Below, in pieces: positions 6,932-14,684 of a stretch of DNA of 29,886 bases (positions are counted from its first letter, which is position 1; the number at the start of each line of letters is the position of its first letter). The translations under genes and the position numbers were made by a program. The stretch lies in contig DASXTB010000399.1 of assembly GCA_036505615.1 (NCBI GenBank), forward strand, positions 1 through 29,886, in the 5' to 3' direction. The stretch is from DASXTB01 sp036505615 (GTDB taxonomy: Bacteria; Acidobacteriota; UBA6911; JACQSX01). Below the pieces are notes generated by a model. The model saw only the letters and a list, made by a program, of their open reading frames with translations. It ran no database searches and had not been told where the DNA came from.

Positions 6932-8800
6932 ATGATGAAAAAGCGCGCGAATAAGAGCGCCGGCAGCGAACACATCCTGCGTGCTTGTATGCCAGCGGTA
7001 GAAGCATGCTGGAAGCGCGCGAAGCGCAGCTTCGCTGCGCCATATGGTAGAGATGTGATGAGATGGCCCAGCGGGCCGTCTCAACAAGGATGCCCAATCC
7101 CCCCGGCACGCTGGAAGCGTGCGCTCCCAGGGCTGGCCCTGCTCTGGATTGCAATTGGTGCCGCCGCGGGTCAGAACGCTCCTGCCAGAGCCGGCGGAAC
7201 CCTCGTGCTGGCGCACACCAGCGAACCCAAGACACTGAATCCGCTCCTGGCTGCCGACCAACCGACGCGAGATATTCTCTATGCGATGTCGGCCGACCTG
7301 GTACACATCAATCGCGCAACGCAGCGCACCGAACCGGCGCTCGCCAAAAGCTGGAGCGTTTCCCGGGACGGGCGCCGCTACACTTTGGTGTTGCGGGACG
7401 GGTTGCGTTTCTCGGATGGCTTGCCCTTGACTGCAGACGATGTCGTTTTTACCTTCCGGGCGTACCTGGATCCTAAGTTGAATTCGCCCCAGCGCGACGT
7501 CTTGCTGGTCGAAGGTAAACCGATCACGTTCACCAAGCTCTCGGCACGCAGCATCCGCGTCGATCTTCCGGCGCCTTATGCGCCCGGAGAACGGCTCTTC
7601 GATTCTTTTTGGATCCTGCCGAAGCACAGGTTGGAGCGGGCCTATATCGAAGGCCGGCTGTCGCAGGTCTGGGGGACGGCCTCGGCTCCATCTGAAGTTG
7701 TCACCGCGGGGCCGTTTCGCTTGCGCCAATATGTGCCGGGCCAACGCCTGATGCTGGAGCGCAATCCCTACTACTGGAAGAAGGACGAGTCGGACCGCCC
7801 GTTGCCTTACTTGGACAGTTTGCAGTTCGTATTTGTCGGAGACCAAAACGCGCAGTTGCTGCGGTTGATCGCCGGCGAGGTAAACGCGGCTGCCAGACTG
7901 CGTGCAGAGGATTTTTCACGCTTGGAAAAAATCCCTTTCCTTCGCGCCTACGATGCCGGCCCAGGATTGGAATATAACTTTCTGTTCTTTAACTGGGACG
8001 CCTCAGGCCCGGCGGAAGGCTGGTTCCGCAACGTGAAATTTCGGCAGGCAGTGGCCCACGCCGTGGATCGCGATGCCATTGTCCGGTTGGTATATCAGGG
8101 CCGTGGGTCGGCCATCTGGTCGCAGGTGACGCCCGGCAACCGATTGTGGCGCACCGAGAAGCTGACCCGATATCCTCACGACCTCGCGCGCGCCGAGCAA
8201 CTGCTGCGCGAGATCAATTTTCACCGCGAACCTTCGGGAATTCTGCTGGACAACGAGCGGCGTCCCGTGGAGTTTACCCTGATGGTATCCTCCAGCAATC
8301 AGTTGCGGCGCAAAATGGCAACGCTGGTCCAAGAAGACTTGAGCCGGCTCGGCATGCAGGTTCATCTCAGCCCCATAGAGTTTGGCGCCATGATGGACGC
8401 GGTGCTGAAAACGCGCAAGTTTGAAGCGGGCCTGTGGGCATTGGTCAGCGGGGATGCAGATCCTAACTCAGAGATGAACGTTTGGAGCAGCAGCGGCACC
8501 CTGCACATTTGGAACTTGCAGTCCGGTCAGAGCCGCCCGCGACAGACTTTGGAGCCGTGGGAGCAAGATGTGGATCGCCTGATGCGGCTTCAGATGACCA
8601 GCACTGATTTCAACAGGAGAAAGGCCGCCTACGATCAAGTGCAACAATTGCTTTCCGAGAACCTGCCGCTGATCTTTCTGGTCAGCCCGCACGTCCTGGC
8701 TGTAGCCCACCGGAATCTGGGAAATGTGTCGCCGGCGGTCATGGAGCCTGCCCTCCTATGGAACTGCGATCGGCTCTTCTGGATGAGGCCGCCGCAATGA
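6932..8800 (+). CDS. Peptide-type ABC substrate-binding protein (SBP_bac_5)
   Basis: An exported solute-binding protein of the DppA/OppA class. After a signal-like segment (RALPGLALLWIAIGAAAGQ, about residues 63-81), the mature part begins GGTLVLAHTSEPKTLNPLL. It contains the family signature around SRDGRRYTLVLRDGLRFSDG followed by PLTADDVVFTF. Total length is 622. The ATG at 6932 has GGAG five bases upstream. A shorter start at 7058 is possible, but no later in-frame Met precedes the signal core. The first 64 codons are unusual: three strong hairpins (7024-7040, 7060-7082, 7106-7122) lie inside the coding region, the middle one of the same GAGAC family as the intergenic repeats. The stop overlaps the start of the sigma gene (ATGA). 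It probably supplies peptides to the divergent permeases, or senses them. Confidence 0.9.
   Translation: MMKKRANKSAGSEHILRACMPAVEACWKRAKRSFAAPYGRDVMRWPSGPSQQGCPIPPARWKRALPGLALLWIAIGAAAGQNAPARAGGTLVLAHTSEPKTLNPLLAADQPTRDILYAMSADLVHINRATQRTEPALAKSWSVSRDGRRYTLVLRDGLRFSDGLPLTADDVVFTFRAYLDPKLNSPQRDVLLVEGKPITFTKLSARSIRVDLPAPYAPGERLFDSFWILPKHRLERAYIEGRLSQVWGTASAPSEVVTAGPFRLRQYVPGQRLMLERNPYYWKKDESDRPLPYLDSLQFVFVGDQNAQLLRLIAGEVNAAARLRAEDFSRLEKIPFLRAYDAGPGLEYNFLFFNWDASGPAEGWFRNVKFRQAVAHAVDRDAIVRLVYQGRGSAIWSQVTPGNRLWRTEKLTRYPHDLARAEQLLREINFHREPSGILLDNERRPVEFTLMVSSSNQLRRKMATLVQEDLSRLGMQVHLSPIEFGAMMDAVLKTRKFEAGLWALVSGDADPNSEMNVWSSSGTLHIWNLQSGQSRPRQTLEPWEQDVDRLMRLQMTSTDFNRRKAAYDQVQQLLSENLPLIFLVSPHVLAVAHRNLGNVSPAVMEPALLWNCDRLFWMRPPQ
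7024..7122. repeat. Palindromic repeats inside the SBP coding region
   Basis: Three hairpins follow one another. At 7024-7040 GCGCAGC / GCTGCGC has a 3-nt loop. At 7060-7082 a 10-bp stem with one G-T pair has the loop AGC. At 7106-7122 GCACGC / GCGTGC has a 5-nt loop. The second matches the GAGACG...CGTCTC hairpin family found between genes. They encode the region just before and at the positive n-region of the signal peptide. Confidence 0.75.
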
Positions 8801-9357
8801 TCGAACGTTCGGACACGCGCCTGGTTCAGGAATCGCTCCAGGGCAGCGAAGAGGCATGGTGCGCGCTGATCAAAAAATACAAGAATCTGATTTTCTCGAT
8901 TCCCATCAAATATGGCTTCTCCGCGGAGGAGGCGGCCGATCTTTTCCAGGAAGTCTGCCTGGAACTGCTCTCCAAGTTGCCGCAGCTGAGAAAGCCGCAG
9001 ACCCTGCCCAAGTGGCTGGCCCAGGTAACGTCGCACAAGTGCTTTCATCTGAAGCGGCGGCAGCAACGCTTCGCAATCACCGAAGCAGCCGATCAACTGG
9101 AGGCAATGCCGGCGGAAACATCGCTTGCTGAAAACATCCTTTGTGAAGTGGAGCGCGAACAGTTTCTGCGCGATGCTCTCTTAGCGCTATCGCCCCGTTG
9201 CCGCCAGCTCATTCAAATGCTTTTTTTTGAAACTCCCGCGCGTCCCTATCAGGAAATCGCAAAGAGCCTCGGCTTGGCGACCGGTTCTATAGGTTTCATT
9301 CGCGGCCGCTGTCTGGAACAATTGCGGCGCCGTCTGGAAAAGACAGGCTTCCAGTGA
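8797..9357 (+). CDS. ECF-type RNA polymerase sigma factor
   Basis: A 186-residue group IV sigma-70 factor. Region 2 spans about residues 5-85, with DLFQEVCLELLSKLP and TLPKWLAQVTSHKCFHLKRR. Region 4 covers roughly residues 125-180, with LLALSPRCRQLIQMLFF and the helix-turn-helix PYQEIAKSLGLATGSIGFIR. The ATG at 8797 is chosen because it forms an ATGA overlap with the SBP stop. The frame opens 13 codons earlier, inside the SBP gene. Its own stop overlaps the ATG of the TPR-CHAT gene. This tight coupling suggests the sigma factor and the protease are made together. Promoter targets are not evident. The zinc-finger protein at 12384 is a candidate anti-sigma partner. Confidence 0.93.
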   Translation: MIERSDTRLVQESLQGSEEAWCALIKKYKNLIFSIPIKYGFSAEEAADLFQEVCLELLSKLPQLRKPQTLPKWLAQVTSHKCFHLKRRQQRFAITEAADQLEAMPAETSLAENILCEVEREQFLRDALLALSPRCRQLIQMLFFETPARPYQEIAKSLGLATGSIGFIRGRCLEQLRRRLEKTGFQ

Positions 9358-12221
9358 TGTCCGGTAGAAACGACGGAGATCCGATCGCCGCTTTACTGGA
9401 CCAGTATTCCGGACTTTCAGACCGCAAGAGCCTGAACGCTTTTCTTTCTCGCCATGCTCAACTCATCCATCCCGCTTCAGTCGAGCGACTTACCGAAGCG
9501 GTGCGGGAGAACCTGAGAAAGGACCTGGCCCGGGCGCTCAACCTTGCCGAAGGAGCTCTAGTACTGGCTGAACGGTTAGACGACAACCTGGCGCTCGCGC
9601 ACAGCTTGCGCGCCAAGGCGAATGTCCTCTGGTTCATGAACCAAAACGAAGCTGCGGCTGAGATGCATGAGCGGGCTTACGGCCTATTCCAGGAAGCCGG
9701 GAACTCGACGGAGGCTGCCCGCACCTTAAGTTCGTCGATCCAGCCTTTGATCCTGCTTGGCCAATACGATCGCGCATTGAAGGCAGTTGAAAAAGCGCGG
9801 CAAATCTTTTCAGATCTCGGCGACGACCGGCGCATCGCTCGGCTTGAAATCAACTTGGCAAACATCTTTCACCGTCAGGACCGATTTGGTGAAGCCCTGG
9901 CTGTTTACGAACGGGCTTATCAGCAACTGCTTCTTTTCAAAGACGCAGAAGGGATTGGCGTCGCGCTGCACAATATGGCCGTCTGCCTGATCAGCTTGAA
10001 TGATTTTCAGACAGCGCTCACCACTTACCAGCGGGCGCGTGAGTTTTGCCGGCAGCATGCAATGCCGGGTTTAGTCGCTCAAGCCGACTACAACATCGCC
10101 TACTTACACTATCTGCGTGGAGAATACAGCCGCGCGCTTGAGATGCTGCGGGCAACGCGCGAAGCATGCCAGAAGGCCGGGGATCTATATCACACGGCTC
10201 TTTGTAATCTCGACCAGTCTGAGATTTATCTGGAGTTGAATCTGAGCGAGGAAGCGGCGGAGATGGCACAACAGGCAGTGCAGGAGTTTCGGCATCTGGG
10301 AATGAGATATGAAACTGCCAAGGCTCTCAGCAATCTCGCGATCGCGTTCGGACAGCAGGGGAAGGCTTTCCGCGCTCTGGAGCTGTTCAATCAGGCCAAG
10401 CTCATGTTCGTCAGCGAAAGAAATGACGTCTGGCCATCACTGATAGATCTTTACCAGGCGCTGGTGCTTTATTCAGAAGGGCGGCTCTTCGAAGCGCGAC
10501 GTCTCTGCGCCTCAGCGCTGGACTTCTTCCGGAAATCAGCTCTGAGAAGCAAGGAAGTTCTTTGCCGCCTGCTGCTGGCTCGGCTGGCGCTTCGCAGCGG
10601 AGATCTGCAGTCTGCGCGCAGGGAATGCGAGCAAAGCCTGGAACTGCTGGCGCACATGGAGACGCCCTCCCTTAGTTATCAGGCCCACTTCCTTGCGGGC
10701 CAAATCCGGGAAGCCGCGGCGGAAACAGCCGAAGCTTACAACTCCTACCAGGAGGCACGCCGCTCCTTGGAAATGATCCGCAGCGTCCTCAGGGGTGAGG
10801 AACTAAAGATTGCTTTCATGAAAAACAGGCTGGAGGTCTATGAAAGGCTGGTCCAGCTTTGCATGGCCGGGGATTCCAACCCCGCTTCAGCCCAAGAGGC
10901 ATTCGGCTATATCGAAGAATCAAAATCGCGCAGCCTGAGGGATCTTATTTTTGAGCGCGCGCAATCGCTTCCCGTCGCTGATTTGGGACACAGCCAACTG
11001 GTTCGGCAGATCCGCGAGCTACGTGAGGAACTAAACTGGTACTACCATCGAATTGAACTGGAGCAACTGCGGCAAGAAGATCGTTCCCCCGCGCGTATTG
11101 AGCGGCTCCAGGCGCAGCTACAGGCGCGGGAAAACGAATTTGTCCGGGTGTTGCGGGAGATCCCGCAGTTGGAGAGTTCCGCAGATCTTTACAGTGCGCC
11201 GGTGGAGACACTGGAATCGGTTCGGTCCGCCCTGGGCGGCGACGCGATGCTGATTGAGTACTTCCGTGTGGGCGACCGCATCGTGGTCGCCCTGCTGAGC
11301 CATGAAGAGCTTGAGGTTATCCCGCTTACGCCGGTGTCACGCGTGCGGAAGATTCTTCAAATGCTCCAGTTTCAACTGGCCAAGTTTCGACTCGGTCCCT
11401 ACTATGTCACCGCTTTTCAAGACTCGCTGCTGCAGGCCACGCAATCCCACCTTCGTGACCTTTACCGGGAACTGGTAGCTCCCTTGCGGGATCGGTTACA
11501 AGCGCATCACCTGGTATTTGTTCCCCACGATCTGCTCCATTACGTGCCATTCCACGCTTTGTTCGACGGCTGGCGATACCTGATCGACGCTTTTACGATC
11601 AGCTACGCGCCCAGCGCCAGTATCTACACTCTGTGCCATCGTCGATCGGCCACTTCCTCAAGTGGATCGCTGATCCTTGGAGTGCCCGATCCTCAAACAC
11701 CCTTTATCGAGCAAGAAATACAGTCCGTGGCGGCTATCCTTCCTTCGCCCGAGCTATTTGTCGGAGTCAACGCCACCGAGGATGTGCTCAGGAAGAGAGG
11801 CCCTCTCAGTCGATTGGTTCACATAGCGACACATGGCTTCTTTCGAGAGGACAATCCTATGTTCTCGGGAGTTCGTCTGGGCACCTCCTACCTCAGTCTG
11901 TACGATCTGTACCATTTAAGATTGCCGGTAGAACTGGTTACTTTGAGCGGGTGCGCCACCGGCCTCAACGTCGTTGCGGCGGGAGACGAGTTGCTGGGGC
12001 TGGTTCGAGGGCTGCTTTATGCCGGCGCCCAAACTCTGCTGTTGACCCTTTGGGAAGTGCATGACCGCAGCACCGCGGACTTCATGGCGTCATTTTACCG
12101 ACGGTTGCAGCAACAGGGGAGCAAAGCACTGGCGTTGCAGGGAGCCATGATGGAACTGCGCGATCAAAGCCCACATCCTTACTTTTGGGCTCCTTTCGAA
12201 CTTGTGGGCAAGGTCTTTTAA
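9357..12221 (+). CDS. TPR-CHAT caspase-like protease
   Basis: A 954-residue cytoplasmic protein. Residues 1 to about 480 are tetratricopeptide repeats (for example ALAVYERAYQQLLLFKDAEG, ALTTYQRAREFC, RALEMLRATREACQKAGD). A helical, partly charged linker covers about 520-610. A CHAT peptidase domain runs from about 640 to the end. The catalytic dyad is intact: His826 in HIATHGFF and Cys866 in TLSGCATG, with GDELLGLVRGLLYAGA after it and the terminal YFWAPFELVG that is typical of CHAT domains. The ATG at 9357 overlaps the sigma stop (TGATG). A GTG three bases earlier is possible. By analogy with other TPR-CHAT proteins the TPR part would sense a partner and release peptidase activity. The substrate here is unknown. 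The neighbouring anti-sigma-like protein is a logical candidate. Confidence 0.93.
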   Translation: MSGRNDGDPIAALLDQYSGLSDRKSLNAFLSRHAQLIHPASVERLTEAVRENLRKDLARALNLAEGALVLAERLDDNLALAHSLRAKANVLWFMNQNEAAAEMHERAYGLFQEAGNSTEAARTLSSSIQPLILLGQYDRALKAVEKARQIFSDLGDDRRIARLEINLANIFHRQDRFGEALAVYERAYQQLLLFKDAEGIGVALHNMAVCLISLNDFQTALTTYQRAREFCRQHAMPGLVAQADYNIAYLHYLRGEYSRALEMLRATREACQKAGDLYHTALCNLDQSEIYLELNLSEEAAEMAQQAVQEFRHLGMRYETAKALSNLAIAFGQQGKAFRALELFNQAKLMFVSERNDVWPSLIDLYQALVLYSEGRLFEARRLCASALDFFRKSALRSKEVLCRLLLARLALRSGDLQSARRECEQSLELLAHMETPSLSYQAHFLAGQIREAAAETAEAYNSYQEARRSLEMIRSVLRGEELKIAFMKNRLEVYERLVQLCMAGDSNPASAQEAFGYIEESKSRSLRDLIFERAQSLPVADLGHSQLVRQIRELREELNWYYHRIELEQLRQEDRSPARIERLQAQLQARENEFVRVLREIPQLESSADLYSAPVETLESVRSALGGDAMLIEYFRVGDRIVVALLSHEELEVIPLTPVSRVRKILQMLQFQLAKFRLGPYYVTAFQDSLLQATQSHLRDLYRELVAPLRDRLQAHHLVFVPHDLLHYVPFHALFDGWRYLIDAFTISYAPSASIYTLCHRRSATSSSGSLILGVPDPQTPFIEQEIQSVAAILPSPELFVGVNATEDVLRKRGPLSRLVHIATHGFFREDNPMFSGVRLGTSYLSLYDLYHLRLPVELVTLSGCATGLNVVAAGDELLGLVRGLLYAGAQTLLLTLWEVHDRSTADFMASFYRRLQQQGSKALALQGAMMELRDQSPHPYFWAPFELVGKVF

Positions 12222-12241
12222 GCTAAGAAAATCCTGCTCTG

Positions 12242-12278
12242 AACCGTAAAAATTTTTTTGCGGTTAACTATATTTTTT
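12242..12278 (+). terminator. Intrinsic terminator-like hairpin after the CHAT gene
   Basis: AACCGTAAAAA and TTTTTGCGGTT (12242-12265) pair over 11 bases with one T-G pair and a 2-nt loop. An AT-rich run containing six T follows at 12273-12278. It lies 20 bases after the TPR-CHAT stop. It would separate the SBP-sigma-CHAT message from the zinc-finger gene, at least in part. Confidence 0.6.
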
Positions 12279-12383
12279 AAGCCTGTTCTTACCCTTTAAA
12301 AGTAAGTAGCTTCACATAACTGGCAGCAAAAAGGATGAGCTTTACCTTCAGAACGTCGCCTTGCGCGTAGCCAAGGAGAATAG

Positions 12384-13037
12384 ATGGGCCATTTTACTTC
12401 CGAAGAGTGGGCAGATTTTGTCCGCGGCATCCAGTCGGCGGATCGGACCATTGCCATTCAGCAACATCTGGAGCGGAAATGCGAACGTTGTCGTAAAGAT
12501 CTGGCAACGTGGAGCTTTGTGGCGGATCTGGGAAGCAAAGAAGCGTCCTATGAACCTCCTGCCGATGTCGTCCGATATGTGAAAACTTGTCACGTTGTTG
12601 GGAAGCCGCCGGGCAAGCGCCGGGGATGGATGAATGTGGCTCGACTGGTATTTGACACCATTCGGCAGCCACAACCCGCCGGAATTCGGAGTTCGGGTCT
12701 ATCGCCGCGCCAGTTGCTTTTCAAAAGCGGAAACCTTCTGGTGGATCTTCGAGTGGAATCACAGGCCAAGTCGAACCATTTTTCCGTGGCGGGCCAAGTC
12801 CTGGATTGGGCCAAACCGGGCCAGGCAGTAGAGCAGGTACCAATCGTTCTCAGCAACAAAAAGAATATGGTGATGCAGACAGCCAGCAATCAATTTGGTG
12901 AATTCCAATTGGAGTTTGAAATGGCTGAGAATTTGCTTCTGACGGTTGGCAAGGACGATCCGATCGTGGTCCCACTGGGAATTTTGGATCGAAATGCGAA
13001 CCCAGGAGAGGATGTGTCAAGCGATCGGCATTTTTGA
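12384..13037 (+). CDS. Zinc-finger anti-sigma-like protein
   Basis: A 217-residue protein without an evident membrane helix. The N-terminus has a zinc-binding pattern (His28, Cys33, Cys36 in QQHLERKCERCRKDL) like the ZAS/zf-HC2 domain of anti-sigma factors. The spacing is His-x4-Cys-x2-Cys, one residue longer than the usual x3. The C-terminal half (about 120-215) reads as a beta-sandwich of the carboxypeptidase-regulatory kind (FSVAGQVLDW ... QVPIVLSNKK ... QFGEFQLEFEMAENLLLTVG). AAGGAG lies five bases before the ATG. Coming after an ECF sigma and a CHAT protease, it may bind the sigma and be cut by the protease. This is inference from order and motif. It could instead bind another partner. 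Confidence 0.7.
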   Translation: MGHFTSEEWADFVRGIQSADRTIAIQQHLERKCERCRKDLATWSFVADLGSKEASYEPPADVVRYVKTCHVVGKPPGKRRGWMNVARLVFDTIRQPQPAGIRSSGLSPRQLLFKSGNLLVDLRVESQAKSNHFSVAGQVLDWAKPGQAVEQVPIVLSNKKNMVMQTASNQFGEFQLEFEMAENLLLTVGKDDPIVVPLGILDRNANPGEDVSSDRHF

Positions 13038-13370
13038 CAAAACGTTGACGAAATCGAAAAAACAAAGGGAACTCGAATTCCGTCAGAAATGCCGAATTTT
13101 GCAGGTTCCATGCTGGGAAACGCGGAATCGCGGCGCAGGTCTCAATGCTGGAATCGCTGGTTTAAGATTTGCTTGAGGAGCCTATACACATTTCACGGTT
13201 ACAACGCGATTAGCCAATGAAGAGAAAGCAGCTGACGCGGCACAAACAAGGATCGCGCGGAGTTTGTCTTGTATCGGGTTTGGGGGCCCGGTCCGATGTG
13301 ATTTCGCAACGCCAATCATTGGTGCCGCATAAGAAATACACTCTGCAGCGCCTGAGGAGGTTACATAGGT
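13038..13370 (+). other. Leader region upstream of the subtilase
   Basis: A 333-base gap between the zinc-finger and subtilase genes. I see no convincing gene. A short frame at 13217 runs on into the subtilase in another frame and has no recognisable content. An 11-base perfect palindrome CCAATCATTGG lies at 13312-13322 and could be an operator or chance. GGAGG followed by TTACATAGGT precedes the subtilase ATG. The length would allow an independent promoter, but no clear -35/-10 pair was found. Confidence 0.5.
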
Positions 13371-14672
13371 ATGAAACGCCTGTTTCTGTTGCTGTCGGTG
13401 TTGCTGTTGGGGCCCCTTGTCACCCCGGCCGCAGCCCAAACTCGCGTCATCGTGCGGACCACGCTTGGCTTGCCGGGGCTTCAAAGTACTTGTCTGTTGC
13501 TCGGCTGCACCGTCAAGTATGGTTTGGGTGATCCTCAGGGCCAGCTCTTTCTGGTGACTACCTCCAATTTGGATCCAGGCTCCTTCTTGAGGAGCCTTCG
13601 CCTTCAACTTGGTATCGTCGATGCTGAGCTCGATCTGCTGGGGAAGACGCAGCAGGCGACGGCCTCTGGAATTCCAGCTTCTCTATACGACAATACTCTG
13701 GTCAATTATTTTGGAAACAGTGTTTGGCACGGATACGTTACCCAGCCGGCCAGCCAAATCGTCCGAATCGCGGATACGCAGAGCGCTTTCAATGTCAGAG
13801 GTTCCGGTATTGTTGCCATTATTGATACCGGCATCGACCCCAGCCATCCGGCATTCAGCAATGTGCTGGTCCCAGGTTACGACTTCACGCGCAATCAGGA
13901 CGGGACTCCTTCGGAGACGGCTGATCTCAGTCAATCCACGGCTGCGGTCGTCGACCAGGTTCAGCCGGCCTACGTGAACCAGTCGACTGCGGCCGTGGTT
14001 GATCAGTCTACCGCCGCCGTCGTGGACACTTCTCAGTACGTGGCGTTTGGCCATGGCACGATGGTCGCCGGCGTCGTGCACCTAGTAGCCCCAAAAGCCA
14101 TGATCATGCCGCTGAAATCTTTCCGCGCCGATGGCACCGGGTACACGTCTGATGTTCTGCGCGCCATTTATCGCAGCGTTCAAAACAATGCCAAAGTCAT
14201 AAATATGAGTTTCAGCTTTGCCGCCTATTCTCAAGAGCTGAGCCAGGCAGTCAATTACGCCGGCCAAAAAGGCGTCATCTGCGTGGCTTCGGCGGGAAAC
14301 GACGGCAGCAAGACAATCGTTTATCCGGCCGGCTTTTCCAGTCGTGTGATGAGTGTGGCCTCGACAACCAACAACGACACGCGATCAACGTTCTCCAACT
14401 ATGGATCGGGTATGGTCTGGGTTGCTGCGCCGGGTGAGGGTATCGTCACTACCTATCCTTTCGGGACATATGCCGCTGCTTGGGGAACTTCGTTCAGCGC
14501 TCCTTTTGTTTCGGGGGCCGCCGCGTTGCTATTGGATATCAACTCTTGCAGCGAGTCTCAGGCGGCAAAAGCCGTGGCCAATGCCAAGTGGATCTCGTAC
14601 GATCTGGGCAATGGACGCCTGGATCTGTACCAAGCTGTGCAGGCATGGCGTCAGACTCTGGGACTGCAGTAG
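13371..14672 (+). CDS. Exported subtilisin-family (S8) serine protease
   Basis: A 433-residue peptidase with a clear signal peptide (MKRLFLLLSVLLLGPLVTPAAAQ). An N-terminal prodomain-like stretch runs to about residue 125. The catalytic domain has the complete S8 triad: Asp in IVAIIDTGID, His in FGHGTMVAGVVH, Ser in GTSFSAPFVSG, and the oxyanion Asn in SAGNDG. Between Asp and His lies an insertion with three copies of QSTAAVVD (from residue 188, about 13930-14030), which is odd for the family. It is probably secreted to the periplasm or outside. It sits 12 bases before the HD-GYP gene. Given the upstream CHAT/sigma/SBP genes, it may degrade proteins whose peptides the binding protein collects. 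Confidence 0.93.
   Translation: MKRLFLLLSVLLLGPLVTPAAAQTRVIVRTTLGLPGLQSTCLLLGCTVKYGLGDPQGQLFLVTTSNLDPGSFLRSLRLQLGIVDAELDLLGKTQQATASGIPASLYDNTLVNYFGNSVWHGYVTQPASQIVRIADTQSAFNVRGSGIVAIIDTGIDPSHPAFSNVLVPGYDFTRNQDGTPSETADLSQSTAAVVDQVQPAYVNQSTAAVVDQSTAAVVDTSQYVAFGHGTMVAGVVHLVAPKAMIMPLKSFRADGTGYTSDVLRAIYRSVQNNAKVINMSFSFAAYSQELSQAVNYAGQKGVICVASAGNDGSKTIVYPAGFSSRVMSVASTTNNDTRSTFSNYGSGMVWVAAPGEGIVTTYPFGTYAAAWGTSFSAPFVSGAAALLLDINSCSESQAAKAVANAKWISYDLGNGRLDLYQAVQAWRQTLGLQ
13926..14030 (+). repeat. Three-copy QSTAAVVD coding repeat
   Basis: Within the subtilase gene the octapeptide QSTAAVVD occurs three times. Copy one is followed by QVQPAYVN, then copies two and three are nearly contiguous. The codons differ between copies (for example GCTGCGGTCGTC, GCGGCCGTGGTT, GCCGCCGTCGTG), so the peptide is conserved more than the DNA. 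Confidence 0.85.
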
Positions 14673-14684
14673 TTAGGGGAAGCC

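Noticed and set aside
6752..7846. 364-residue minus-strand open frame opposite the SBP
   Set aside because: Antisense to a clear SBP sequence, and its translation has no recognisable features. It is a shadow of GC-rich coding DNA.
8797..12221. Type III-E CRISPR (Craspase) locus because of sigma plus TPR-CHAT
   Set aside because: No Cas7-11-like protein, Csx30/Csx31-like gene, cas1/cas2 or CRISPR array is visible. Only the general logic is similar.
13217..13531. 104-residue open frame ahead of the subtilase
   Set aside because: It overlaps the signal peptide and prodomain of the subtilase in another frame and has no recognised content.
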